Positions 17,408 through 28,485 are shown, counted from the stretch's first letter. The stretch: 64,000 nucleotides of DNA from Sulfurospirillum multivorans DSM 12446 (GCF_000568815.1 NZ_CP007201.1:1054001-1118000); one strand, 5' to 3'. Notes: generated from the sequence alone by a model not told the origin. Program-made: numbers and translations.

Positions 17408-17417
17408 TTACATGTAA
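17408..17417. repeat. TTACATGTAA palindrome (intergenic)
   Basis: One copy of the iterated palindrome, 31 bases past the fliW stop and upstream of the Calx-beta gene. Confidence 0.7.
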
Positions 17418-17447
17418 AAGCCAAAAACGCATTAAACATTTCACGTT

Positions 17448-17843
17448 CTACTCAGATTTCTCTTTATTCAAAAACAGTGAAATACTCTCCATCAAACCAA
17501 AATCAGGATGTTGATTGGCGTCTAGTACGACTTGTGCTAGGCTTTGGTTGTCGACATTGAAGACGAGTGGGGCGATGAAGTTAATCGTTGAGGTTTCGAT
17601 TGGTGTGGCGATAATCATGATGTTTAAGATAAGAATGTTCGATTTTTCGTTGATCTCTAGCAGGGTTCTAAAGTATTCAGGGATTTCAAATTCGTAAGGG
17701 CGAAGCATAAAAGGGTTAATCAGTGTAAAGGTGGTCGGATCGGATTTCGAGATAAATTTGACGAAAAACTCATCAATTTTTTCCAGTTCTACCTCTTTGA
17801 TGGTTTCAAATCCAGGGATCGGCGCTTTCACAGAGAAGATCAT
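17448..17843 (-). CDS. fliW: Flagellar assembly factor FliW
   Basis: 131 residues, the usual size. FliW binds flagellin and counteracts CsrA, tying flagellin translation to export. Recognised by IPGFETIKEVELEKIDEFFVKF and the central FTLINPFMLRPYEFEIPEY, with the C-terminal APLVFNVDNQSLAQVVLD. It stands alone between the pilin operon and the divergent bamD. It supports a flagellated organism, with fliL elsewhere in the window. Confidence 0.9.
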   Translation of the reverse strand: MIFSVKAPIPGFETIKEVELEKIDEFFVKFISKSDPTTFTLINPFMLRPYEFEIPEYFRTLLEINEKSNILILNIMIIATPIETSTINFIAPLVFNVDNQSLAQVVLDANQHPDFGLMESISLFLNKEKSE

Positions 17844-18010
17844 ACTATTCCTTTTTAAAAAACAAATATTTCATCTATTGTATCATTTTGTATGTTAAAT
17901 AAGGCAAGCGGCACAAAAGAAATCGACTTCAAAGCGAAAAAATCTCGTTTTATTTTAAGATAACAAAAAAGAAGATACAATAGGTTTTTTTAACACAAAG
18001 GATAGAGTGA

Positions 18011-18658
18011 ATGAAGATAGCAAATGTTCTTATTGTGGCGTCATTGGTGGCTTTTATGAGCGGTTGTGCCTCTAAAGATAAAGAGGTTTTCAATATGCCA
18101 GCAACCTATTGGTATGAAGAGATCGCAAAAGAGATCAAGAACCAAGATTTGGAAAAAGCAGACTCGCTTTACACCTCATTGGCCAGTGAGCATATCGAAT
18201 CCCCACTTTTACCTGAAGCGATGACGATGCTAGCCAACGCGCACATTCAAGATGAAGAGTATGTTTTGGCAAACTTTTATTTGGATGAGTACCTCAAACG
18301 TTATGGTAGCAAAGCCAATGCAGATCATGTTCGTTACATGAAAATCAAAGCAAATTACGAAGCATTCCCAAATCCAAATCGTAATCAACAGTTGCTGATC
18401 GACACCATTACGCAAACCAAAGATTTTCTTGCGCGTTATCCAAATTCCAAATTTCGCCCTCTAGCGGAGACGGTTTTGGTACGTTTGGAGTTGGGTGAGT
18501 ATCTTTTAGATACGAACATCAAAGATCTTTACGAGAGAGTGGACAAGCCAGAAGCTGCAAAATCGTATGAAGAAAAACTGAACAAATCTTCATTGGGTGG
18601 CGCTAAAAGTATAGAACCTGCGATACCATGGTACCGTTCTTGGTTTGAAAAACAGTAG
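18011..18658 (+). CDS. bamD: Outer membrane protein assembly factor BamD
   Basis: 215-residue lipoprotein of the BAM complex on the periplasmic face of the outer membrane. Lipoprotein signal with lipobox MSGC (Cys19), then TPR-like helices: YWYEEIAKEIKNQDLEKADSLY, PEAMTMLANAHIQDEEYVLANFYLDEYLKRY, and FLARYPNSKFRPLAETVLVRLELGEYLL. These match the BamD/ComL TPR core. AAAGGATAGAGTGA precedes the ATG. Confidence 0.88.
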   Translation: MKIANVLIVASLVAFMSGCASKDKEVFNMPATYWYEEIAKEIKNQDLEKADSLYTSLASEHIESPLLPEAMTMLANAHIQDEEYVLANFYLDEYLKRYGSKANADHVRYMKIKANYEAFPNPNRNQQLLIDTITQTKDFLARYPNSKFRPLAETVLVRLELGEYLLDTNIKDLYERVDKPEAAKSYEEKLNKSSLGGAKSIEPAIPWYRSWFEKQ

Positions 18659-18704
18659 TTCTTAAAACTTTTTATTTACTTCTTTACTATACAATCTAAT
18701 TATC

Positions 18705-18727
18705 GCATAAGGGCTTAGCTCTTATGC
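18705..18727 (+). terminator. Hairpin between bamD and lon
   Basis: GCATAAG pairs with CTTATGC, extended by a G-T and two G-C pairs around a TTA loop. There is no U-tract. A TATACAAT-type -10 box lies just before it, so it is either the bamD terminator or a hairpin at the 5' end of the lon transcript. A TTACATGTAA copy follows at 18730-18739. Confidence 0.5.
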
Positions 18728-18773
18728 CCTTACATGTAAACTATTATAAAACACACATAACGGAGATTGAGCG

Positions 18774-21197
18774 ATGAAACTCAGCGACTATACCGCATTT
18801 CCAGCGGACATACCCATTGTCGTAGAAGACAATCTATTTTTATACCCTTTTATGATTTCCCCTCTTTTTTTAACGGATGAAGAGAACATTCGTGCGGCGA
18901 ACGATGCTCTGGATCACAACTCTTTAGTCATGGTCTGTACCGCCAAAGTGGGCAGTGAACACGGACGCGATTTTAATGCTATTTACCCAGCAGGCGTTAT
19001 CGGTTCTATCATGCGTAAGGTTGATCTTCCTGATGGACGCGTTAAGATTCTTTTTCAAGGAATGCAAAAAGGAAGAATTTTAAAAGAGCTCACGAGCACA
19101 CCCCTTCGCGCAACGATAGAGCTAATTCCAACACATCGCTCAGAAGCAATGAAAGTAGACGCAACCTTGGCTGTTTTACGCGAAAAAGTTTCTCTTCTTG
19201 GATCACTCGGCGGTCAATTTCCACCTGATCTTATTAAAACCATTGAAGATAACAGCGATATTCATCGCATTACCGATCTTGTCGCGAGTAGCATGAAACT
19301 CAAAAAAGAGCAAGCCTATAAGCTGTTTGTCGAAGAAGATGATGAGACCAGACTTCTCCAACTGATTGATTATGTGATCGAAGAGATTGAGTCAAGTCGT
19401 CTTAAAAAAGAGATCAAAACAAAAGTGCATTCACAGATTGAAAAAGTGAATAAAGAGTATTTTTTAAAAGAGCAACTGAAGCAGATTCAAAAAGAGCTAG
19501 GAACTGATAACCAACGCGAAGAAGAGATCGAAGAGTACCGTAAAAAGCTTGAAGCTAAAAAAGAGTACATGGAAGAGGATGCGTACAAAGAGATCAAAAA
19601 ACAGATCGATAAACTCTCCCGCATGCACCCAGATTCTGCGGATGCAAACTTGATTCAAAGCTATCTTGACTGGGTCATTGAGATTCCGTTTGGTAAAGCG
19701 GCTAAGAAAAACCTTGACGTCCTAGAGGTCAAATCACAGCTCGATAAAGACCATTATTCGCTTGAAAAACCCAAAGAGCGTATCGAAGAATTTTTTGCCG
19801 TGCGTGAATTGCTCGCAAAACGTGGCATTGCTGAAAAAAATGCCAATGGGGCAATCTTATGTTTTGCAGGCCCTCCAGGTGTGGGTAAAACCTCTTTGGC
19901 AAACTCGATAGCGAAGGCTTTGAAGCGTAAATTGGTTCGTATCGCTTTGGGAGGACTCGAAGATGTTAATGAACTTCGAGGTCACAGACGCACCTACATT
20001 GGCGCGATGCCTGGGCGTATTGTTCAAGGTATCATCGAAGCCGAAGAGATGAATCCGGTGGTGGTTTTAGATGAGATCGACAAGGTCGCACGAAGCTTCA
20101 GAGGCGATCCAACGGCGGTGCTTTTAGAAGTGCTTGATCCTGAGCAAAATAACAAGTTTAGAGATTATTATCTGAACTTTAACATTGATCTTAGCAAAGT
20201 GATCTTTATCGCGACAGCGAATGAAATAGGCTCGATCCCCGCACCGCTTCGTGATCGTATGGAGTTTATTTTTGTCAATTCCTATACGCCGCAAGAGAAG
20301 TACGAGATCGCTAAAAAATATCTCATTCCCCAAGAGCTTAAAAAACATGGTTTGAAAAACAATGAGATTAACATCTCTAAGCCTACGCTACAACTTATCA
20401 TCTCAAATTACACGCGTGAATCGGGTGTTAGAAATTTGCGTCGTCGCATTGCCGATATTTTGCGAAAAGTAGCCAAACAACTTTTGATTGATCCAGCGAT
20501 CGACAAAGTGAGCATTACCAACAGCAATTTAAAAGAGTATTTGCCAAAAACGGTCTTTGAAATTGACGAAGTCGATAAAGAGAACAGTGTGGGCATCGTC
20601 AATGGGCTGGCATGGACCAGTGTCGGTGGCGATGTGCTCAAAGTAGAAGCGATTCGCATTCAAGGCAAAGGTGGCATTCAGATCACTGGTTCACTCGGCG
20701 ATGTTATGAAAGAGTCTGCCAAAATTGCTCTGAGTGTGGTCAAAGTCTTGATCGATAATGGCAAGATCGATGTACCGCTTTCCATCATTCCAACCACAGG
20801 AATGGATAAAGAAGAGAATGCCAAACAGGTAGAACCTAGCGATGTTTACAGACGTTTTGATCTTCACATTCACGTACCAGAAGGCGCTACTCCCAAAGAT
20901 GGACCAAGTGCAGGTGTGACGATGGCAACGGCGATTGCTTCGATATTGTGCGATAAAAAAGTGAAAAGTGATCTTGCTATGACAGGTGAATTGACCTTAA
21001 CGGGAAAAGTATTGCCGATTGGTGGACTGAAAGAAAAACTGATAGCGGCGTATAAAGCGAAAATTAAAACAGCACTCATTCCTAAGAAAAACTATGAGAG
21101 AGATCTCGATGAAATTCCTGATGAAGTCAAAGAGAAGATGAAAATCATCCCAGTATCTCGTGTGGAAGAAGTGTTGGAGTATGCGTTAGTGAAGTAG
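18774..21197 (+). CDS. lon: ATP-dependent protease Lon
   Basis: 807 residues, full length. Cytosolic AAA+ protease degrading misfolded and regulatory proteins. The N-terminal substrate domain (about 1-200) and a coiled-coil segment (QIEKVNKEYFLKEQLKQIQKEL) precede Walker A GPPGVGKTSLAN (around residue 370) and Walker B VVVLDEID. The C-terminal protease domain has catalytic Ser712 in PKDGPSAGVT and Lys755 in GGLKEK. GGAG lies upstream of the ATG. Confidence 0.97.
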   Translation: MKLSDYTAFPADIPIVVEDNLFLYPFMISPLFLTDEENIRAANDALDHNSLVMVCTAKVGSEHGRDFNAIYPAGVIGSIMRKVDLPDGRVKILFQGMQKGRILKELTSTPLRATIELIPTHRSEAMKVDATLAVLREKVSLLGSLGGQFPPDLIKTIEDNSDIHRITDLVASSMKLKKEQAYKLFVEEDDETRLLQLIDYVIEEIESSRLKKEIKTKVHSQIEKVNKEYFLKEQLKQIQKELGTDNQREEEIEEYRKKLEAKKEYMEEDAYKEIKKQIDKLSRMHPDSADANLIQSYLDWVIEIPFGKAAKKNLDVLEVKSQLDKDHYSLEKPKERIEEFFAVRELLAKRGIAEKNANGAILCFAGPPGVGKTSLANSIAKALKRKLVRIALGGLEDVNELRGHRRTYIGAMPGRIVQGIIEAEEMNPVVVLDEIDKVARSFRGDPTAVLLEVLDPEQNNKFRDYYLNFNIDLSKVIFIATANEIGSIPAPLRDRMEFIFVNSYTPQEKYEIAKKYLIPQELKKHGLKNNEINISKPTLQLIISNYTRESGVRNLRRRIADILRKVAKQLLIDPAIDKVSITNSNLKEYLPKTVFEIDEVDKENSVGIVNGLAWTSVGGDVLKVEAIRIQGKGGIQITGSLGDVMKESAKIALSVVKVLIDNGKIDVPLSIIPTTGMDKEENAKQVEPSDVYRRFDLHIHVPEGATPKDGPSAGVTMATAIASILCDKKVKSDLAMTGELTLTGKVLPIGGLKEKLIAAYKAKIKTALIPKKNYERDLDEIPDEVKEKMKIIPVSRVEEVLEYALVK

Positions 21198-21206
21198 AGA
21201 AGAAGA

Positions 21207-21230
21207 AGCTAGATGGGAGACCATCTAGCT
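21207..21230. terminator. Bidirectional hairpin between lon and rpsR
   Basis: Perfect 10-bp stem AGCTAGATGG/CCATCTAGCT with a GAGA tetraloop, located between the convergent lon and rpsR ends. It is followed directly by a TTACATGTAA copy (21231-21240). There is no long U-tract, so termination may be factor-aided. Confidence 0.6.
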
Positions 21231-21243
21231 TTACATGTAAGAC

Positions 21244-21510
21244 TTATTGTTGAAGTTGTTCGAAAGGCACAGCAACGACTTTTTGAGTGTCGATGATGTA
21301 AGGAATCACTGCTGTAGCACGAGCGCGTTTGATCGCTAGTTCTACCATCTCTTGATGTCTTTTGCAGTTACCTGTCAAACGACGTGGCATAATTTTGTAT
21401 CTCTCGGAGAGAGAATGTCTCAAAATTTTTGCATCTTTATAGTCAATGTATTCTACTTTTGCTTCACAGTATTTGCAGTATTTGCGTGCAAATTTTCTTT
21501 TCTCTGCCAT
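21244..21510 (-). CDS. rpsR: 30S ribosomal protein S18
   Basis: 88 residues. Contacts S6 on the platform of the 30S subunit. Recognised by [45 protein letters not shown] and [22 protein letters not shown]. The two Cys of KYCKYC form part of a zinc-type C+ variant. It follows ssb after 18 bases in the conserved rpsF-ssb-rpsR operon. Confidence 0.97.
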   Translation of the reverse strand: MAEKRKFARKYCKYCEAKVEYIDYKDAKILRHSLSERYKIMPRRLTGNCKRHQEMVELAIKRARATAVIPYIIDTQKVVAVPFEQLQQ

Positions 21511-21528
21511 TTTTTATCCTTTTATGTG

Positions 21529-22038
21529 CTAAAACGGTATTTCGTCATCGTTAATATCGATGTCCGGAATCTCATGACCACTGTATTCAGGAGTCGTCTG
21601 TTTTGGATAGGCTGCAGGTTTTTGTGCGTTAGCATTGTTGTAGCCAACATTCGGTGTTCCTGTTGGTTCACCATAACTTCCACCCTCAACGCCACCACTC
21701 TCTTGTCCACCGCGTGAGTCAATCATCTGGAGTGTTTCAACGGTAATAGAGTGCTTTGAGCGCTTTACACCTTGTTGGTCGGTCCATTGATCGAGCTTTA
21801 AACGACCTTCTACCAATACTTTTTTGCCACGGCTAAGGTATTGGTTAGCGATCTCTGCAGTACGTCCAAAAAAAGTGATGTCGATAAAGCAAACCTCTTC
21901 GCCTTGGCTTCCATCTTGCTTTTTGAAGCGACGATTGGTCGCAAGTCCAGTGGTACAAACCGCACCACCACTAGGGAGGTAACGAAGCTCGCAGTCACGT
22001 GTGAGGTTTCCAAGCATAACGACTCTATTGAACATCAT
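21529..22038 (-). CDS. ssb: Single-stranded DNA-binding protein
   Basis: 169 residues. OB fold in the first 110 residues (MMFNRVVMLGNLTRDCELRYLPSG, then FFGRTAEIANQYLSRGKKVLVEGRL), a Gly/Asn/Pro-rich linker, and the acidic interaction tip DDEIPF that recruits DNA-repair partners. Lies 10 bases after rpsF and 18 before rpsR in the standard operon. Confidence 0.97.
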   Translation of the reverse strand: MMFNRVVMLGNLTRDCELRYLPSGGAVCTTGLATNRRFKKQDGSQGEEVCFIDITFFGRTAEIANQYLSRGKKVLVEGRLKLDQWTDQQGVKRSKHSITVETLQMIDSRGGQESGGVEGGSYGEPTGTPNVGYNNANAQKPAAYPKQTTPEYSGHEIPDIDINDDEIPF

Positions 22039-22048
22039 GGCTCCTTAA

Positions 22049-22456
22049 TTAAGCTTCAGTTGTAACAGTTTCTTCTACGATCTCTTTAGATTCGACAACC
22101 GCAGGAGCTGGTGCATCACTTTTTTTAGTGATTTTTTCAACTTGTTTGTTCCAAAATCTAAGCTCTTTTTGATTTTCAAATTTAACAGTCATAAAGCGAA
22201 TAAACTCTTCAGTAATTCTGATAAGTCTCTCAACTTCAGCAATAGCAGGTGTTGGGGAAGTAAAGTAGAATACTACATACGTTCCACGCTCAAATTTATC
22301 GATTTGATACGCAAGTTTACGTGTACCCATCTCAAGTGTTGCAGCGATCACTGCACCGTTTTTCTCTAAAATTTCTTTTAGATAGTTTAGTTTTGCTTGT
22401 AGTTCTTCTACGGTTAATGTAGGTTTTACTACAACAAGCAACTCATAATGTCGCAT
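22049..22456 (-). CDS. rpsF: 30S ribosomal protein S6
   Basis: 135 residues; first gene of rpsF-ssb-rpsR. [37 protein letters not shown] and [15 protein letters not shown] are diagnostic. The C-terminal extension (about 100-135) is longer than the minimal protein and rich in Val, Ala and Glu, as in other Campylobacterota. GGAGAAAC precedes the ATG. Confidence 0.97.
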   Translation of the reverse strand: MRHYELLVVVKPTLTVEELQAKLNYLKEILEKNGAVIAATLEMGTRKLAYQIDKFERGTYVVFYFTSPTPAIAEVERLIRITEEFIRFMTVKFENQKELRFWNKQVEKITKKSDAPAPAVVESKEIVEETVTTEA

Positions 22457-22528
22457 CGTTTCTCCTTCTGGATTTCACCCAAATAGTGTGTATTTGAGTA
22501 AGGATTTTTAGAATAGGCGTGGATTATA

Positions 22529-23518
22529 CTACAAATAACTTTGAAGTTTTATTAAGCTTGAAAGCAGGTAACTGCTCTTTTCAATGTTCCCAATTTTTTT
22601 CAAACGGTACTCTGCATCGATCAGTTGGGATGAAAGTTTTTGATAGGTTGCGAGATCAATTTTAATCGAGTGCTGCGAGCGTTGCGCCGCAAGCTGTGGG
22701 GGAAGAGGGTACCCAAGAATGGCTTTGGCATCGAACGCACCGTGCAGTTTAATATAGGCATGAAATAAAAAGAGCTGAGACACATGCGCTTGAATCGCGT
22801 TAATAATGCGAATTTCTTCAACGCCATCGCCTTCAACGAGACGTTCAAACTCCTCTTTAATGTCTTTTTTCTCTAACAGTTTCGTGATGAAATGATCCAT
22901 AGAAACAGAACCGAGTCCATACACAAGAGTATTAATATCGTTGATGCCAATTTCACGACCGAGCACCAAAAGTTTTTCGCACTCATTGACACATAAGGAG
23001 AGATCTTCAGAGTGGATCATGTAGAGATGTTGCAATGCGTAGCGGTCAATGGAGAGCCCAACCGCATTGGCGTGGTTTTGAAGTAACTGCATTGCTTCGT
23101 TAAAATCAGCTTTAAAGAGACGGAGAAAGGCACCGTCATGTTGTTTTTCAAAAAATTTTGTCAGAGGCGTTGCTTTTTTATCTTCGCCAAAATACTGATA
23201 GATGAAATAGCTTGAATCGTTTTTGGCGCAGAGACTCACAAGGGTTTCAACCTCTTTAGAAGGAATCGTTTTATCGGTTTTAACGATCAAGATATTGCGA
23301 TCACCAAAGAGCGAAGATTGGGAGAGAAAATTTTTAGCGGATGTGAAGTTGTACTCATCAAAATACATCATCACTTTCTCTTCGCTCGCCGCTTGTAGCA
23401 GTGTGAGAAGTTGGTGGGCAAGAGCGTTGTTTTGATAGGCACATGCCCCGTACAAAAGTGTTGATTTTGGGGCTTTGTTGGCTTTTAAAACGCCTTCAAA
23501 TTCTCTTTTATACATCAA
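22529..23518 (-). CDS. holA: DNA polymerase III subunit delta
   Basis: 329 residues (start MMYKREFEG; the second Met is also possible). The clamp-loader wrench opens the beta clamp. Features include YFDEYNFTSAKNFLSQSSLFGDRNILIVKT, the central YFIYQYFGEDKKATPLTKFFEK and the C-terminal collar with LISQLIDAEYRLKKIGNIEKSSYLL-type helices. It overlaps the upstream rnr gene by 11 bases and stands 72 bases before rpsF on the same strand. Confidence 0.85.
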   Translation of the reverse strand: MMYKREFEGVLKANKAPKSTLLYGACAYQNNALAHQLLTLLQAASEEKVMMYFDEYNFTSAKNFLSQSSLFGDRNILIVKTDKTIPSKEVETLVSLCAKNDSSYFIYQYFGEDKKATPLTKFFEKQHDGAFLRLFKADFNEAMQLLQNHANAVGLSIDRYALQHLYMIHSEDLSLCVNECEKLLVLGREIGINDINTLVYGLGSVSMDHFITKLLEKKDIKEEFERLVEGDGVEEIRIINAIQAHVSQLFLFHAYIKLHGAFDAKAILGYPLPPQLAAQRSQHSIKIDLATYQKLSSQLIDAEYRLKKIGNIEKSSYLLSSLIKLQSYL

Positions 23519-25454
23519 AACTCCTGGTTACTCTGGCATAAATGCGAGCCGTTGCGATATTGCTCTCGACGATTTTAACTTCAATGCGTTGTAACAAATG
23601 CACATCATTGTCGAGTAAAAAGATGCGCGCACCTTTGAGTTCATCATCTAGTTTTGCGATAGGATTTTGTTCGGTTTCCACGACAATCGCTTTGAAATTA
23701 TCGCCTACATGTAACGCCATGTAGCGCGCAAATTTGCGGTCCATATAATCCCATGCTACTTTATCACTCTCTCGCTCTAGTGCGCTTATTTGCTCACACA
23801 ATGGCGCGATGTCTTTGAGTAAAAAGGTGAGCTTTTTCTCGTCATTTGCCATTTTCGCTTTTAAAAGGCGGTGGAGTGTGAGGTCACTGTAACGACGAAT
23901 GGGGGAGGTGAAATGGGTGTAGATGTCAAAACCGAGTCCAAAATGCCCCTTGTTTTCAGGCTCATAAATCGCCTTTTTTTGGCTTTTAATGATGAGTTTA
24001 TCGACCTCTTCACGAAGCCCTAGAACATCGGCTTTGGCTTGAATACCTTGGATCATTTTAGGAATATCGGAGCTGAGTTTGGCATTGATCCCAATAAGTG
24101 CAAGGTCGTTTAAAAGCATCTCCATGCGCTCGTATGAAGGGCTTTCGTGCGTTCTAAAGATGCCAAAGCCCAGTTTTTTAGCCGCCGCTTTATTGGCTAA
24201 AAGCATACAATCTTCAATCAAACCGTGTGATGGCGTCTCTTCTTCTACGGTGGTGGAAATTAAGTTTTGGTCTGCATCAACTCGCATTCTGACTTCGGAA
24301 GAGCGAAAGGAAAAGGCATTTTCAAGCCTCATGTCGCGTAGTTTTTGTGTCAGTAAATGCAGAGGTAAAAGGTAGGCTAAGATCGTTTGATCGGCGGCAT
24401 CTGCATCATCTGTTTTACCTTGCAAGAAAAGATCGATTTTCTCGTAGGTGTAGCGCTTTGTGGAGTGGATGATGCTCTCAAAAAGCTCCTCTTTGATCGG
24501 TTTACATGTAAGCGGATCGAGGGTGATTTTAAAGGTGTAGGCAAGACGGTCGACGTTGGGTTTGAGGGAGCAGATATTTTCACTTAATGAACGGGGCAAC
24601 ATCGGAATGGATTTGTGAGGAAAATAGATCGAAAAACCGCGCTCAATTGCCTCTTTATCAATCGCGCCCATCGCATAAACGTATTCGCTGACATCGGCAA
24701 TCGCCACGTAGAGAATGTAGTTTGCAACATCAAAATAGATCGCATCATCAAAGTCTTTGGCGTCTACTGGATCAATCGTACAAAAGGGTAAATGGGTAAG
24801 GTCAACACGGTGCGGATAGTACGCTTTGTCCACAAAATCGCCATGACTTTTAGCCTCAGTTTCAGCTTCTTTACTGAAAAACTCTTTTTTATCAAACAGC
24901 GCCAAAGAGATTTTCTCATCGACTAAGGGATCATCCAGTACTCCTAAAACTTCTTCGATGGCATTGGTGATATTATCGATCTTTAAAACACTTCCCAATG
25001 GAAGTTGCTTGAGCGATTTTTGACTTGCGGTGATCTCAAAGATGGATGCGTTTTTGACATTAACGCCAACGACTTTGCCCTTGCTCATTTTGGTGTAGAC
25101 GATGCTTTTGGCAAAAGCGCGCTGGGCAATGTAGACAACGACGGCTTTGGCGCGTCCGCCTCGTTTGTTGGTGACACGTTTGGCAACCACCAAATCGCCT
25201 CGCATCGCACCATGAAGTCCTGAAGCTTCGACAATGAGGTCTTTGGAACGTGTCGCTTCTAAGGCGCTTAAATAGCCTGTTCCGCTAAATGAAACGTCCA
25301 TTTTGCCCACGACATGGGAAGGCTCAAGCTCAAAAATACCATTGTTTGAGGTAAGTGCTCGAAGTTGGATCAGAGTTTGAAAATGGGGGAGAAAAGGGGC
25401 TGGCACCTCAGTTTGTGCTACCCCTTCTTTAAGGCTGAGAAGAAAGTTTTTCAC
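23508..25454 (-). CDS. rnr: Ribonuclease R-family exoribonuclease
   Basis: 648 residues, shorter than E. coli RNase R, as usual in Campylobacterota. A 3'-5' exoribonuclease of the RNB family. The catalytic acidic cluster is in FCTIDPVDAKDFDDAIYFD, followed by VAIADVSEYV, GFSIYFPHKSIPMLPRSLSENICSL and FTSPIRRYSDLTLHRLL. The N-terminal cold-shock domains are reduced, and the C-terminal S1 part is short and atypical. It overlaps holA and begins inside the HDOD gene's end. Confidence 0.9.
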   Translation of the reverse strand: MKNFLLSLKEGVAQTEVPAPFLPHFQTLIQLRALTSNNGIFELEPSHVVGKMDVSFSGTGYLSALEATRSKDLIVEASGLHGAMRGDLVVAKRVTNKRGGRAKAVVVYIAQRAFAKSIVYTKMSKGKVVGVNVKNASIFEITASQKSLKQLPLGSVLKIDNITNAIEEVLGVLDDPLVDEKISLALFDKKEFFSKEAETEAKSHGDFVDKAYYPHRVDLTHLPFCTIDPVDAKDFDDAIYFDVANYILYVAIADVSEYVYAMGAIDKEAIERGFSIYFPHKSIPMLPRSLSENICSLKPNVDRLAYTFKITLDPLTCKPIKEELFESIIHSTKRYTYEKIDLFLQGKTDDADAADQTILAYLLPLHLLTQKLRDMRLENAFSFRSSEVRMRVDADQNLISTTVEEETPSHGLIEDCMLLANKAAAKKLGFGIFRTHESPSYERMEMLLNDLALIGINAKLSSDIPKMIQGIQAKADVLGLREEVDKLIIKSQKKAIYEPENKGHFGLGFDIYTHFTSPIRRYSDLTLHRLLKAKMANDEKKLTFLLKDIAPLCEQISALERESDKVAWDYMDRKFARYMALHVGDNFKAIVVETEQNPIAKLDDELKGARIFLLDNDVHLLQRIEVKIVESNIATARIYARVTRSFDV

Positions 25455-26263
25455 TGTTTAAAGTGCTCTACGGTTTGTAAAAATGGCTCAGCCTCAAGTC
25501 CGTATGATTCTAAAAGCGTGAGTGCGTGTTTGATGGAAGGCTCATTGAGTTGTCCGAAGATATTGATGCTGTTTCTGACCACATTCAGTGCTTCTGAGAG
25601 CGTACGGATGTGCTCTTGAGCCTCCTGTGGGTCATTGCAAAACTTGATCGATTCGACCAGTTCACTCTCTAAATTCCACTGCTCAAAAATCTTTGCAGTG
25701 ATCTCTTCGTTGGAAAAACCGACATACTCTTTTTCGAGTACGGAGAGTTCTTGAGGTGTTTTAATCGAATCAAGCGCCGTTTTAAAGGCACTCTCTTTTT
25801 GTTGTTCAATGAGCTCGTGCGCGATGATGATTTTGCCGACTTCCATCATAAAAGCAGCAGGTTGAAGCACATCAAGCATTGCTTTGTTGACTTTGGAGTA
25901 CCATTTGAACATGAAGGTGCTTTGAAGCGTGCTGATCTCTAAAAAAGTTGTGTTGGAGAGATGATATGGGGAGAGATCGATTTTGATATTTTGTTTGATA
26001 GCACTTGAAAGCGCAAAACCACGCACGGTTGCCATGCCAAAAAGCGATACCGCATGGGCGATATTTTTAATCTCTCTGCTAAAGCCGTAAAGAGGAGAAT
26101 TGGAAGATTTTAGGATATTGGCTGTGAGCATTGGATCGCTTTCAACGACTTTGACAAGATCCGCTAAGGAGCTATTTTTATCGACGCAAATACGCTGAAT
26201 CTTCAAAACCGTATCGTCAAGAGGCGGAAGTGCTTTGATTTTTTTTAAAATATTTTCGTCCAT
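25451..26263 (-). CDS. HDOD domain signalling protein
   Basis: 270 residues, essentially one HDOD domain. Pattern: KKIKALPPLDDTVLKIQRICVD, SDPMLTANILKSSNSPLYGFSREIKNIAHAVSLFGMATVRGFAL, a MEVGKIIIAHEL helix in place of an HD pair, and EQWNLESELVESIKFCNDP. HDOD proteins are non-catalytic relatives of HD phosphohydrolases used as signalling or scaffold units. It opens the HDOD-rnr-holA operon and is divergent from ilvC. Confidence 0.88.
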   Translation of the reverse strand: MDENILKKIKALPPLDDTVLKIQRICVDKNSSLADLVKVVESDPMLTANILKSSNSPLYGFSREIKNIAHAVSLFGMATVRGFALSSAIKQNIKIDLSPYHLSNTTFLEISTLQSTFMFKWYSKVNKAMLDVLQPAAFMMEVGKIIIAHELIEQQKESAFKTALDSIKTPQELSVLEKEYVGFSNEEITAKIFEQWNLESELVESIKFCNDPQEAQEHIRTLSEALNVVRNSINIFGQLNEPSIKHALTLLESYGLEAEPFLQTVEHFKQ

Positions 26264-26338
26264 AAAGGGTTCCTATTTCGAGTGATTTGTTTATAGCCAA
26301 ATTCTATCTCTTGTTGGTTTATAGTTTCCTTTGCCCGT

Positions 26339-26399
26339 TTACATGTAACGTTTTTAAGTAACGTTGCTGTAAAATACCGACATTTAATATTACATGTAA
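26339..26399. repeat. Two TTACATGTAA palindromes upstream of ilvC
   Basis: Copies at 26339-26348 and 26390-26399, exactly 51 bases apart (about five helical turns), in the HDOD/ilvC divergent gap. The second ends where the ilvC ribosome-binding site AAGGAT begins, 10 bases before the ATG. Confidence 0.7.
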
Positions 26400-26406
26400 G
26401 GATTGA

Positions 26407-27431
<1,025 letters not shown>

Positions 27432-27432
<1 letters not shown>

Positions 27433-28241
27433 TGGGTATAGTTATTACCGTAACGTCCGGTAAAGGTGGGGTGGGTAAATCCACCACCACTGCTAATCTA
27501 GCCGTTGGACTTGCAAATTTAGGCAAAAAAGTTGTTGCGATTGACTTTGATATAGGGCTTAGAAATCTTGACATGATTTTAGGACTTGAAAATCGCATCG
27601 TTTATGATGTGGTCGATGTGATGGAGGGTCGTTGTAACCTTGCACAAGCGCTGATCAACGATAAAAAATCCAAATCACTTTACTTCTTACCTGCAAGTCA
27701 AACCAAAGATAAAGATATTTTGAATAAAGATAAAGTCAAAGCGTTGATCGAAAACCTCAAAGAGAGTTTTGATTTCGTGATGATCGACTCACCTGCGGGT
27801 ATTGAGAGCGGGTTTGAGCACTCTATTTTCCTAGCCGATCGTGCCCTGATCGTTTCAACGCCTGATGTCAGTTCTGTTCGTGATGCGGATCGTGTAATTG
27901 GCATTATCGATGCCAAAAGTGAGCGCGCTAAAAACGGTTTGGAAGTCGAAAAACACATCATCATCAATCGAATCAAACCTGAGATGGTCGATGCGGGCAA
28001 TATGCTCAGTGTTGACGATGTTTTAAGTATTCTTGCTCTTCCCCTTATTGGTATTGTGCCTGATGATGAAGATATTATTACCTCTACCAACACAGGCTCA
28101 CCGATTGTCAACAAAGACAAATCACTTTCAGCCGAAGCGTACCGCAATATCGCGCGTCGTATTTTAGGCGAAGAGGTCGAATTTTTAGACATTCGTGCGA
28201 AGAAAGGACTGATGGCAACCTTGAAAGGAATGTTCAAATGA
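27432..28241 (+). CDS. minD: Septum site-determining ATPase MinD
   Basis: 269 residues. Deviant Walker A in [22 protein letters not shown], the switch motif [11 protein letters not shown], and the C-terminal amphipathic membrane-targeting helix ([12 protein letters not shown]). With MinE and MinC it places the division septum at mid-cell. Coupled to ilvC upstream and minE downstream by start/stop overlaps; minC is not in the window. Confidence 0.97.
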
Positions 28242-28477
28242 GTTTCTTTGACACTCTTTTTGGTCGTTCTAAACCTACCGCAGATGTGGCAAAAAATCGT
28301 CTGAAAATCATGCTTGCCCATGAGAGAGCCAGTTGTAAATTGCCTTATATGGATGATTTGCGTAATGATCTCATTGCCGTCATTCGCAAGTATACCAAAG
28401 TTGAAGATGTAAAAATTACCTCTCAAACGAATCAAAATATTGAGTTATTAGAAGTCGAAGTCATTCTTGGAAAGTAA
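28238..28477 (+). CDS. minE: Cell division topological specificity factor MinE
   Basis: 79 residues. N-terminal anti-MinCD part ([30 protein letters not shown]) and a C-terminal topological domain ([20 protein letters not shown]). It stimulates the MinD ATPase to drive pole-to-pole oscillation. The ATG overlaps the minD stop by 4 bases. Confidence 0.95.
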   Translation: MSFFDTLFGRSKPTADVAKNRLKIMLAHERASCKLPYMDDLRNDLIAVIRKYTKVEDVKITSQTNQNIELLEVEVILGK

Positions 28478-28485
28478 GTGTATTG

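Noticed and set aside
27698-28435. 245-codon frame antisense to minD-minE
   Set aside because: Shadow of two highly conserved genes; serine-rich low-quality protein with no family pattern.
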